Notes under the pieces: generated by a model
What the model saw: the letters and a program-made list of their open reading frames with translations, nothing else
The model's database searches: none
What the model was told of the DNA's origin: nothing
Shown: positions 1 to 5,017 of the stretch, in pieces
How positions within the stretch are numbered: position 1 is the first letter of the stretch
Layout of the letters: the number at the start of each line of letters is the position of its first letter
NCBI GenBank assembly: GCA_943913335.1
Contig: CALTXS010000065.1
Location: 1 to 6,331 of the forward strand
Direction of reading: 5' to 3'
Origin: an uncultured Lysobacter sp.
Lineage (GTDB): Bacteria > Pseudomonadota > Gammaproteobacteria > Xanthomonadales > Xanthomonadaceae
Length of the DNA: 6,331 nt
Translations under genes and position numbers: made by a program

Positions 1-514
1 CGCGCGACAGCATGATCACGAAGGCGTTCAACACACCCTGAATCAGCGCCATGGTCACCATGTCACCATTGGCAACGTGGCTCACTTCGTGACCGAGCAC
101 GGCTTCGGCCTCGTCAGCAGTCATCGACTGCAACAGACCCGTCGAGACGGCAACCAGCGAGTTATTGCGGCTCGGACCTGTGGCGAAGGCATTGACGTCC
201 GGCGAATCGTAGATCGCGACTTGCGGCATCTTGATGCCGGCGGTCTGGGCCTGGCGTGCAATCACATCGACCAGCCAGCGTTCGCTTTCATTAGCTGGTT
301 GCTCAATGACTCGACCACCGACACCGCGTAGCGCAATCCACTTGGACATCCAGAGCGAGATGAAGGAACCACCCATGCCGTAGATCAGTGCAAACAGCAT
401 GCCGTTGGTCGGCACCTGGATGCCGAAAAACGTGCGCAGAACAAACAGCACAATAGAGATCATTGCCAGTACGGCAACGTTGGTAAGAATGAAAAAGAAA
501 ATTCGCTTCAACAT
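1..514 (-). CDS. htpX: HtpX membrane zinc metalloprotease (N-terminal 171 residues, C-terminus outside the window)
   Basis: HtpX is an inner-membrane M48 zinc protease that degrades damaged membrane proteins alongside FtsH. The visible 171 residues begin [15 protein letters not shown] and follow E. coli HtpX closely. There are two hydrophobic segments (about residues 4-26 and 37-55), then the conserved SKWIALR and GGRVIEQP blocks (about 57-73). [18 protein letters not shown] lies at 96-113, and the zinc-binding HEVSH motif is at residues 142-146. The third zinc ligand (a later glutamate) and the second membrane pair lie beyond position 1. The family is usually about 290 residues, so roughly 40% is missing only because the window ends. 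The ATG at 514-512 is chosen because it gives the family N-terminus directly before the first membrane segment. The ribosome-binding site is weak (GCGGA about 15 bases upstream). It is divergent from gluQ and has a heat-shock-like promoter. Confidence 0.96.
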   Translation of the reverse strand, partial: MLKRIFFFILTNVAVLAMISIVLFVLRTFFGIQVPTNGMLFALIYGMGGSFISLWMSKWIALRGVGGRVIEQPANESERWLVDVIARQAQTAGIKMPQVAIYDSPDVNAFATGPSRNNSLVAVSTGLLQSMTADEAEAVLGHEVSHVANGDMVTMALIQGVLNAFVIMLSR

Positions 515-567
515 GTGGATGCTAATTCCGCAATTTGGCCACCGCCACCCGGTTAGCCTTCCCCAAT

Positions 568-597
568 AAAATGGGGTAATTTCACGACAAACTCAAC
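568..597 (-). promoter_or_regulatory. Candidate sigma-32 heat-shock promoter for htpX
   Basis: On the minus strand, CCCCATTTT (576-568) matches the sigma-32 -10 consensus CCCCATnT. GTTGAGT (597-591) keeps the TTGA core of the -35 consensus CTTGAAA, and the spacer is 14 bases, within the usual range. Transcription would start near 560 and leave an untranslated leader of about 45 bases. htpX is a known heat-shock gene in E. coli, which supports the reading. The same bases also form a short palindrome (CCCCA/TGGGG), so a protein-binding or weak hairpin role is an alternative. Confidence 0.6.
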
Positions 598-639
598 CAC
601 CACCTGAACGGATTGTTCCACTTGATTCAGCCCGCTCCC

Positions 640-1500
640 ATGCCTGCGACTGTCCGCGGTCGATTTGCACCCTCGCCCTCGGGGCCTCTGCACTTTGGCT
701 CCGTGATGGCCGCACTGGGTAGCTGGCTGTTCGCTAAACAGTTCGGTGGCGAATGGTGGATCCGCGTCGAAGATGTGGACCGCGATCGTTGTCGCTTGCG
801 GCATGAGCAAACGCAGCTTGGTGATCTGGAGCTCCTGGGACTGCATTCCGATGGCCCGATCGTGCGCCAATCCGAGCGCACCGCACAGTATCAGGTAGCG
901 CTCGATCAGCTGCTCTCAGCCGGCCATGCGTTTGAGTGCCGCTGTTCGCGCGCCGAGGTGGCGGCCATGGGCGGATCGCATCATCGCTGCCTAAACCCGC
1001 AGGGTAGGGGACCTGCTTCGATCCGCCTGCAGGTTCCGGCGGGCACTGTGATTCATTTCCGCGATCGGCTGTTGGGTGCGATGCAACAGGATGTGCATGC
1101 TGACATCGGCGATTACACGCTGCGCCGCGCCGATGGCCAGTGGACCTATCAGATGGCCGTGGTGGTCGACGATGCCCTGCAAGGTATGACGCAAGTAGTC
1201 CGCGGTGCCGATTTACTGGATTCGACAGCTCGTCAGATCTACTTGCAGTCGCTACTGAACTACCCGACGCCGGAATACGCGCACTTGCCTCTGCAGTTGG
1301 ATCGCAATGGCCGCAAGCTCTCCAAACGCGACGAGGACCCGCGCGCCGTCAATCTGCAAGACTCACCGGTGAGAATGTTGCAACGCGCTTGGCTGGCCTT
1401 AGGGCAAACTCCTGTTACGGCTATTCGCAACGCCGACACGGTGGCTGAATTTCTTGAGATCGCCAGTAATCACTTCGATGAGTACCTGATCCCGCGTTAA
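640..1500 (+). CDS. gluQ: Glutamyl-Q tRNA(Asp) synthetase (GluQ-RS, YadB)
   Basis: GluQ-RS is a truncated paralogue of glutamyl-tRNA synthetase. It activates glutamate and attaches it to queuosine at position 34 of tRNA(Asp), without charging a 3' end. The 286 residues contain the class I signature GRFAPSPSGPLHFGS (residues 7-21, HFGS as the HIGH equivalent), RVEDVD (42-47), RGADLL (188-193) and KLSKR (226-230, KMSKS equivalent). The anticodon-binding domain is absent, as in the family (about 290-310 residues). The zinc site has C100, C102 and C117. The usual tyrosine ligand is not obvious, and H114 or H115 sits near its place. ATG 640 is preferred because the protein then starts just before the conserved GRFAPSPSG block. 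An in-frame TTG at 613 would add nine residues. Neither start has a strong ribosome-binding site. It is divergent from htpX. The often linked dksA gene is not in view. Confidence 0.95.
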   Translation: MPATVRGRFAPSPSGPLHFGSVMAALGSWLFAKQFGGEWWIRVEDVDRDRCRLRHEQTQLGDLELLGLHSDGPIVRQSERTAQYQVALDQLLSAGHAFECRCSRAEVAAMGGSHHRCLNPQGRGPASIRLQVPAGTVIHFRDRLLGAMQQDVHADIGDYTLRRADGQWTYQMAVVVDDALQGMTQVVRGADLLDSTARQIYLQSLLNYPTPEYAHLPLQLDRNGRKLSKRDEDPRAVNLQDSPVRMLQRAWLALGQTPVTAIRNADTVAEFLEIASNHFDEYLIPR

Positions 1501-1575
1501 CTCCGAATTGTGTTTTTGCGCTGCACCAACGAAAGTTTCGCTCCGCGCTTTCAAATTGAATACTCAGCTGTCAGG

Positions 1576-1593
1576 ATGGAACGGTCCATTTTT
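1576..1593 (+). terminator. Weak candidate terminator after gluQ
   Basis: ATGGA (1576-1580) and TCCAT (1585-1589) form a five-pair stem with loop ACGG, followed by a short T run through 1593. It lies between gluQ and phaB, only about 25 bases before the phaB start, so it could instead act as a leader hairpin. The stem is short and the call is tentative. The rest of the 1501-1616 gap shows no gene. Confidence 0.3.
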
Positions 1594-1616
1594 CAGTGTG
1601 ATAAGGATTCTTGAAC

Positions 1617-2357
1617 ATGACGACACGAGTTGCACTAGTCACAGGCGGCACCGGTGGTATCGGCACGGCAATCATTAAGCGTCTGGCTCAGCAAGGCTGC
1701 AAAGTTGCCACCAATTATCGTGATGAGACCAAGGCCAAAGCCTGGCAGGAGCAACTCAAGTCCGAGGGCATCGAGGTCTACCTCGCCAAGGGCGATGTCA
1801 GTGATCCGGCCCAGTGCGAGACGATGATCAGGGATATCGAATCCAATGTCGGCCCCATTGATATTCTCGTCAACAATGCCGGTATCACCCGCGATTCGAC
1901 CTTCCACAAAATGAAGACCGAACAGTGGAGCGATGTGATCAACACGAACCTCAACTCGTGCTTCAACGTAACGCGCCCCGTGATCGAGGGCATGCGTGAA
2001 CGCAAGTGGGGCCGCATCATTCAGATCGCTTCGATCAACGGCCAGAAGGGTCAGTATGGTCAGGCCAACTACGCCGCTGCCAAAGCCGGCATGCATGGTT
2101 TTACGATTTCACTGGCACAGGAAAATGCCAAGTTCGGCATTACCGTCAACACGGTATCCCCCGGCTACATCGGCACTGACATGGTGATGGCCGTGCCCGA
2201 GGATGTCCGTAACAAGATCATCCAGCAAATCCCGACCGGCCGTCTGGGCATGCCCGATGAAATTGCCTATGCCGTCAGCTTCTTTATCCCCGACCAGGCA
2301 GCCTGGATCACCGGCACCAACCTGTCTGCCAATGGCGGCCAGTACATGGGCTGGTAA
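1617..2357 (+). CDS. phaB: Acetoacetyl-CoA reductase (NADPH-dependent), PHA synthesis
   Basis: PhaB reduces acetoacetyl-CoA to (R)-3-hydroxybutyryl-CoA, the monomer for polyhydroxybutyrate, in the cytoplasm. At 246 residues it matches the length of Ralstonia PhaB. It is a classical short-chain dehydrogenase: VTGGTGGIG nucleotide-binding turn at residues 8-16, NNAG at 86-89, catalytic S139, Y152 and K156 (YAAAK), and SPGYIGTDMV at 181-190. PhaB-type hallmarks, rather than those of FabG, are NAGITRDSTFHKM (87-99) and SINGQKGQYGQANY (139-152). The start is ATG 1617 with AAGGA at 1603-1607, nine bases upstream; an in-frame TTG at 1611 overlaps the spacer and is less likely. phaR follows on the same strand beyond a hairpin. 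No phaA, phaC or phaP is adjacent in the window, so the rest of the pathway must be elsewhere. Confidence 0.96.
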   Translation: MTTRVALVTGGTGGIGTAIIKRLAQQGCKVATNYRDETKAKAWQEQLKSEGIEVYLAKGDVSDPAQCETMIRDIESNVGPIDILVNNAGITRDSTFHKMKTEQWSDVINTNLNSCFNVTRPVIEGMRERKWGRIIQIASINGQKGQYGQANYAAAKAGMHGFTISLAQENAKFGITVNTVSPGYIGTDMVMAVPEDVRNKIIQQIPTGRLGMPDEIAYAVSFFIPDQAAWITGTNLSANGGQYMGW

Positions 2358-2372
2358 TCCGCTTGTTTTAGC

Positions 2373-2422
2373 GTATAGACTGAAAGGGCGTCCCTAGCGG
2401 TTCGCCCTTTTCGCGTCTATAC
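2373..2422 (+). terminator. Extended hairpin between phaB and phaR, probable phaB terminator
   Basis: Two stacked perfect stems are visible. The outer one pairs GTATAGAC (2373-2380) with GTCTATAC (2415-2422). The inner one pairs AAAGGGCG (2383-2390) with CGCCCTTT (2403-2410) around a 12-base loop. The inner stem is GC-rich and is followed by a fourth T, like an intrinsic terminator. The outer stem ends one base before the AGAG that probably serves as the phaR ribosome-binding site, so the structure may also affect phaR expression. Confidence 0.7.
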
Positions 2423-2434
2423 AGAGTGATTGCC

Positions 2435-2956
2435 ATGTCGGACACCAACCGTGTCATCAAAAAGTACCCGAATCGCCGTCTGTATGACACGGCCATCTCC
2501 AGCTACATCACGCTGGATGATGTCCGCAGACTCATTATCGAAGGCGAGTCCGTGCAAGTGCTCGATGTCCGCTCCGGCGAGGATCTGACGCGCCAGGTGC
2601 TGCTGCAGATTATCAGCGAGCACGAACAGCAGGGACAGCCGGTTCTGTCCGAGCGCATGCTGAGCCAGATCATTCGTTTTTACGGTGACTCCATGCAGGG
2701 CTTTATGGGCAATTATCTGGAGCGTTCCATGCAGCTGTTTATGGATCAGCAACAGCAGCTGCGTTCGCAGTTCAGCGGCCTGATCGAACAGACCCCATGG
2801 AATCTCATGAATCAGCTGACCGAGCGCAATATGGCCCTCTGGAAAGACTTCCAGCGCAATATCGTCGGCAGTATGCGGACACCGACCGAATCGGCCTCCA
2901 CCGATGACGCGCCCAAGTCCAAGTCCTCTGCAGGTAGCAGCAAGAAAACGAACTAG
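2435..2956 (+). CDS. phaR: Polyhydroxyalkanoate synthesis regulator PhaR
   Basis: PhaR is a DNA-binding repressor of PHA granule genes, such as the phasin gene phaP, that also binds PHA and releases DNA when polymer accumulates. The 173-residue protein has the conserved N-terminal DNA-binding domain (about residues 5-64), with the hallmark IKKYPNRRLYDT at 8-19, SYITLDDV at 23-30 and a VLDVRSGEDLTR block at 42-53. A PHB-accumulation domain follows (about 71-112), then an amphipathic stretch and a polar Ser/Lys-rich tail (150-173). ATG 2435 is chosen because it begins MSDTNRVIKKYPN as in homologues; AGAG (2423-2426) is eight bases upstream, and an in-frame GTG at 2426 is less likely. The gene ends only two bases before the first integron core site, so it has no terminator of its own in the usual position and transcription could run into the cassettes. 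Confidence 0.95.
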   Translation: MSDTNRVIKKYPNRRLYDTAISSYITLDDVRRLIIEGESVQVLDVRSGEDLTRQVLLQIISEHEQQGQPVLSERMLSQIIRFYGDSMQGFMGNYLERSMQLFMDQQQQLRSQFSGLIEQTPWNLMNQLTERNMALWKDFQRNIVGSMRTPTESASTDDAPKSKSSAGSSKKTN

Positions 2957-2958
2957 CT

Positions 2959-2965
2959 GTTAGGC
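2959..2965 (+). other. First cassette junction (GTTAGGC core) just after phaR
   Basis: GTTAGGC here is the leftmost recombination core of the array, and its cassette ends with the exact complement GCCTAAC at 3437-3443. The 5' flank is the phaR stop codon plus CT. It does not resemble the attI1 site known from class 1 integrons, and no palindromic attC lies to its left. It may therefore be a non-canonical (secondary) insertion site, or a junction left by a deletion that removed the integrase end. Confidence 0.6.
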
Positions 2966-2974
2966 CCGCACCTT

Positions 2975-3442
2975 ATGCGTCTCTTGTTTACCAAAGGCTC
3001 TGGGAAGCACGACCGCATGGACGTCGTCCGCAATGGCATTGCCGCGGAGAGCGTTGAGTGCCCAAAGCAGGGGATTATTCCACACGATATGGTGCACTTC
3101 GCCGTCGAGAGCACGCTTCTGAAGCGCGGTTTCGTGGGACGCATCCTCGACGGAGAGGTGGGCACTTTCCAAATGCAGTCCGATGCCGAGAGCGATGGTG
3201 TCGAGCGCTTGGTTGAAGTGTTCCAAGCAGACGGCTGGTCGGGTTGGAACAGCGCGCCTGCGGACATGCTGGATCTGTATCAGGTCACATGCAAGGCACG
3301 TGTATGTGAACCATTGGCCATTGCGGCGGTGGACATTGAAGCTGTGCGGCATCGGATCTTGGACCTGACAGCGCAATGGCAAGCGGTTCCTGTCGGCGAG
3401 ACTCTGGCTGTTCAGTTTGAGTGTGACGGCAATGCGGCCTAA
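2975..3442 (+). CDS. Conserved cassette protein of unknown function (155 aa)
   Basis: This soluble 155-residue protein opens MRLLFTKGSGKHDRMDVVR and carries the pattern CPKQGIIPHDMVHFAVE at residues 29-45. I have the impression of similar GI(L/I)PHD...H..VE proteins annotated as hypothetical in proteobacteria, but I cannot name the family. The His/Asp of PHDMVH could bind metal; that is speculation. There is no signal peptide or membrane segment. The start is 9 bases after the core at 2959-2965 with no clear ribosome-binding site, and the TAA stop overlaps the inverse core GCCTAAC (3437-3443). That same layout is seen in aadB downstream and is typical of cassette genes. An overlapping antisense frame (2960-3454) is slightly longer but lacks these features. 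Confidence 0.8.
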   Translation: MRLLFTKGSGKHDRMDVVRNGIAAESVECPKQGIIPHDMVHFAVESTLLKRGFVGRILDGEVGTFQMQSDAESDGVERLVEVFQADGWSGWNSAPADMLDLYQVTCKARVCEPLAIAAVDIEAVRHRILDLTAQWQAVPVGETLAVQFECDGNAA

Positions 3443-3591
3443 CCACTCGCTCAAGCACTAGGCACTTTAGGAAGAATTATGGAATGCTGTGCCAAGGTCG
3501 AATACTGGCACATGGGCGCGATGATGATGCGGTTGCTCAACTGAAGCAATCCGAGCTAGTGTGGCGAGAATAATTGGCTCATAAGTTAGAC
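3437..3591 (+). repeat. Degenerate attC-like site of the first cassette
   Basis: The inverse core GCCTAAC (3437-3443) complements the front core of the cassette exactly, and GTTAGAC (3585-3591) closes the site. Between them CTCGC (3446-3450) can pair with GCGAG (3564-3568), and CACTAG (3456-3461) with CTAGTG (3556-3561), leaving a bulge as in folded attC. At 155 bases it is longer than most attC sites, and the 3' spacer of 16 bases is unbalanced, so the exact boundary or an internal insertion is uncertain. Confidence 0.5.
3479..3544 (+). CDS. Possible 21-residue small protein inside the attC-like region
   Basis: ATG 3479 opens a 21-codon frame (MECCAKVEYWHMGAMMMRLLN) ending at TGA 3542-3544. 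AGGAAG at 3469-3474 gives a better ribosome-binding site than most cassette genes have, with a four-base spacer. It sits in the loop region of the long attC-like site. It has two adjacent cysteines and four methionines but no family I recognise. A frame this short can arise by chance, so it is listed only because of its translation signal. Confidence 0.18.
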   Translation: MECCAKVEYWHMGAMMMRLLN

Positions 3592-3669
3592 GCTCTCCGG
3601 GAAGCCATGGCGAGTAGTGCGTTGTTGCCGGTGTTGCGACGCATCGGATCTATAATTTAGCAGTTAGAC
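3586..3669 (+). promoter_or_regulatory. 78-bp segment between two GTTAGAC cores with a perfect -10 box
   Basis: Two identical cores (3585-3591 and 3663-3669) enclose a unit too small for a normal gene. It contains TATAAT at 3651-3656. No -35 element stands at the ideal distance; TTGCCG at 3625-3630 is 20 bases upstream. A promoter firing here would read toward the DUF3147-like gene. No inverse core (GTCTAAC) is visible, so it is not a complete cassette and may be a remnant of a deleted one. Confidence 0.35.
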
Positions 3670-3673
3670 TGCG

Positions 3674-3735
3674 CGGACCGGAGAATCTGCGATGCGCAGG
3701 CGTAATGGACTTTGCTTCCATTTTTCGCAGGTCCG
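3674..3735 (+). promoter_or_regulatory. Structured leader upstream of the DUF3147-like gene
   Basis: CGGACC (3674-3679) can pair with GGTCCG (3730-3735), enclosing two hairpins. One is CTGCG/CGCAG with loop ATG (3687-3699). The other is AATGGA/TCCATT (3704-3722), followed by a T run like a weak terminator. CTGCG could alternatively pair with a second CGCAG at 3726-3730. The closing strand ends three bases before the GGAG ribosome-binding site. This could be a folding leader that controls expression, but there is no match to a known riboswitch that I recognise. Confidence 0.3.
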
Positions 3736-3749
3736 TTCGGAGCAACCAC

Positions 3750-4103
3750 ATGGCTTGGATCATTACTAAATATATGCTTACCGCTGCGGTGGTCGCTCTC
3801 ATATCCGAAGCCGCGAAACGCAGCGACAAACTCGGCGGATTCATCGGCGCACTGCCGCTCGTCACTTTGCTTGCACTGATCTGGCTCTATGTAGAGAAGC
3901 AACCGCAGGCCAAGATCGCCAACCATGCCTGGTACACATTCTGGTATGTTGTGCCCACGCTGCCGATGTTTCTGGTGTTCCCTTATCTGCTCTCGCGCAT
4001 CGGATTCTGGCCCACTCTAGCAGCTAGTGTGGTGATCACCTTGGTCTGTTTTGGACTGTTTGCAGTCGTCGTGCGGCAGTTCGGTATCGAATTGCTGCCC
4101 TAA
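3750..4103 (+). CDS. DUF3147-like small integral membrane protein
   Basis: This 117-residue protein starts MAWIITKYMLTAAVVALISEAAKRSD and continues KLGGFIGALPLVTLLALIWLYVE, a pattern I associate with the DUF3147 family of membrane proteins of unknown function. Four hydrophobic segments are visible: about residues 4-20, 28-46, 62-80 and 86-108. NHAWYTFWYVVPTLPMF lies at the third. ATG 3750 is chosen because GGAG at 3739-3742 is seven bases upstream and the family N-terminus begins there. The in-frame ATG at 3705 would add a polar, unusual 15-residue extension lying inside a leader hairpin. The gene is followed by a likely terminator and faces the antitoxin gene tail to tail. The role is unknown; family members occur in many proteobacteria and in cassettes. 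Confidence 0.8.
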   Translation: MAWIITKYMLTAAVVALISEAAKRSDKLGGFIGALPLVTLLALIWLYVEKQPQAKIANHAWYTFWYVVPTLPMFLVFPYLLSRIGFWPTLAASVVITLVCFGLFAVVVRQFGIELLP

Positions 4104-4138
4104 GCGCGACCGTTGGTCCGAACGCGCTCTACTTTTTA
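4103..4138 (+). terminator. Probable terminator of the DUF3147-like gene
   Basis: AGCGCG (4103-4108) pairs with CGCGCT (4123-4128), and inside it GACC (4108-4111) can pair with GGTC (4115-4118). Four bases later comes a run of five T (4133-4137). It lies exactly in the 40-base gap between the two convergent genes and overlaps the stop codon. On the minus strand the matching T run is absent, so it mainly serves the plus-strand gene. Confidence 0.55.
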
Positions 4139-4143
4139 TTGGT

Positions 4144-4434
4144 TTAGCCGGCAACCAGCTCAACTTTCACACGAAATCCAAGAGCGGACGCGGCGCGCGT
4201 CATCGTATCTAACGTTAGTCCGGTGTCCGTCGCATCAAGCATCCGATCAACCACGGTGCGACTAGTTTGCATGCGCTTGGCTAGCGTGGATTTATTGGTG
4301 CCCGTAGCCTGCATAGCCTGTTCTATTTGCCATGCGATCGCCCGCTTGACGGCAATAGCGGTGGCTTCCTCGAGCTGACCTTCTTCAGCGAGAAAGTCAT
4401 CGAAGCTGCTACCGATGTGTTTGTTCTTGGTCAT
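4144..4434 (-). CDS. HigA/XRE-type antitoxin, helix-turn-helix DNA-binding protein
   Basis: The 96-residue protein begins MTKNKHIGSSFDDFLAEEG, a start typical of a group of XRE-like antitoxins placed downstream of a RelE/HigB-type toxin. A helix-turn-helix lies at about residues 46-67 (NKSTLAKRMQTSRTVVDRMLD), followed by LTLDTMTRAASALGFRVKVELV, the usual C-terminal half. Such proteins bind their own promoter and neutralise the toxin. The ATG overlaps the stop of the upstream frame as ATGA (4434-4431), suggesting translational coupling, and AGAG is eight bases upstream. The gene runs against the direction of the array, and the toxin seems reduced to a short remnant, so this may be an orphan antitoxin. 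Which toxin it would pair with cannot be told from the sequence. Confidence 0.75.
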   Translation of the reverse strand: MTKNKHIGSSFDDFLAEEGQLEEATAIAVKRAIAWQIEQAMQATGTNKSTLAKRMQTSRTVVDRMLDATDTGLTLDTMTRAASALGFRVKVELVAG

Positions 4435-4508
4435 TTTTTAATCTCTTTCAATCGCGCACGGGATTTGGCCAGATCAGGCTTTCCGGTAGTTCCACCATTT
4501 GCCAATCC
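4431..4508 (-). pseudogene. Probable 3' remnant of the partner toxin gene
   Basis: Twenty-five open codons (GLANGGTTGKPDLAKSRARL...) end at TGA, which overlaps the antitoxin start. A basic, helical tail of this kind (KPDLAKSRARLKEIKK) directly before an HigA-type antitoxin resembles the C-terminus of RelE/HigB-family toxins. An in-frame TAG at 4511-4509 stops the frame upstream, and the similarity ends at the inverse core-like CCCTAAC (4507-4513). This suggests the gene was cut by cassette recombination. The toxin identity is inferred from position and composition only. Confidence 0.4.
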
Positions 4509-4650
4509 CTAACGGGTTCTCTGCCCGCGGCAGCGCGGTAGAAGCGGACTACCAATATCGGCTGTATAGGCAAAGTGTGCCTAAATAGGTTCATGCGTCA
4601 ATAAGATGCGAAAGCCGGGCAAGGGCCCTCGCACAACGTTTGGGTTAGAC
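4507..4650 (+). repeat. attC-like site ending the DUF3147/antitoxin segment
   Basis: CCCTAAC (4507-4513) is one base off the inverse-core consensus, and GTTAGAC (4644-4650) is a perfect core. TGCCCG (4522-4527) pairs with CGGGCA (4616-4621), CCCTAACG nearly pairs with CGTTTGGG (4637-4644), and a central hairpin TAGGCA/TGCCTA (4567-4583) sits between. The 144-base length is near the upper end for attC sites. The inverse core does not fully complement the front core at 3663, so pairing of this attC with that front is uncertain. Confidence 0.45.
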
Positions 4651-5017
4651 CATGGATCTTTGTACCGTCGCTCTCCGGCTGTAGTGTTCTGCCCTAAGTC
4701 CGGACCTCGTGACCTCCATAAGCGTTGGCATGACGAGCTCGTAAGAATTGCGTTAAATAACACATGGTCCCTAAGCGCGGCGTCGGAAAATATCAGCAAA
4801 TGACGGAAGAAAGGGTCGGTTAACCGGTATTTGTCTTCTCGGAAAACCCGCTTAATCTCCAAAGATTCCTGATAACATCGGAAATAAATATCTGGTGCTG
4901 ATTGTGAGAATCAATGCAGTCGGTAAATTCAATGTTTTCAAATACTTGTGCGGGGGTAATTATGGCGATCACGGGTGGCCTCACTGTTATTTCCCCGCAT
5001 TTGAAACCTAAATGTAG
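4645..5017 (+). other. Cassette without a convincing gene
   Basis: This 373-bp unit lies between the cores at 4644 and 5017. I see no protein I recognise. A 65-codon frame on the plus strand (4606-4803) begins inside the previous attC and crosses the core. A 93-codon minus-strand frame (4862-4581) uses a TTG start behind AGGA and also runs into the previous attC. Neither fits cassette-gene layout. Other contents are a perfect palindrome CGGTTAACCG (4817-4826), a possible promoter (4902-4929) and a long interrupted palindrome (4936-5006) that belongs to its attC. It may be a non-coding cassette, or one whose gene has decayed. Confidence 0.5.
4902..4929 (+). promoter_or_regulatory. Possible promoter upstream of aadB
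   Basis: TTGTGA (4902-4907) and TAAATT (4924-4929) are each four of six matches to sigma-70 elements, with a 16-base spacer. The -35 overlaps an inverted repeat TGATT-GTGAG-AATCA (4899-4913) that could be an operator. It would transcribe through the attC stem into aadB, 98 bases downstream. The match is modest and AT-rich stretches produce such patterns by chance. Confidence 0.25.

Noticed and set aside
77..331. 84-codon plus-strand frame
   Set aside because: It lies antisense inside htpX, whose HEVSH motif and full N-terminal similarity are unambiguous.
553..1194. Several minus-strand frames opposite gluQ
   Set aside because: They are shadows of gluQ; they have no recognisable domains, and one runs into the htpX promoter region.
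1635..2096. 153-codon minus-strand frame
   Set aside because: It is antisense to phaB, which has all catalytic short-chain dehydrogenase residues on the plus strand.
2950..3000. attI1 or class 1 integron 5' conserved segment
   Set aside because: The sequence left of the first core is phaR coding sequence and has no resemblance to attI1 or intI1.
2960..3454. 164-codon minus-strand frame, slightly longer than the plus-strand gene
   Set aside because: The plus-strand gene fits cassette layout exactly, starting just after the core and stopping within the inverse core. The minus frame has neither.
4606..4803. 65-codon plus-strand frame
   Set aside because: It starts inside the preceding attC and reads through the core. 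It has no ribosome-binding site and no similarity I recognise.
4581..4862. 93-codon minus-strand frame with TTG start and AGGA upstream
   Set aside because: It crosses the core site at 4644 into the neighbouring attC-like site and shows no known family. It is mentioned in the gene-less cassette entry but not called.
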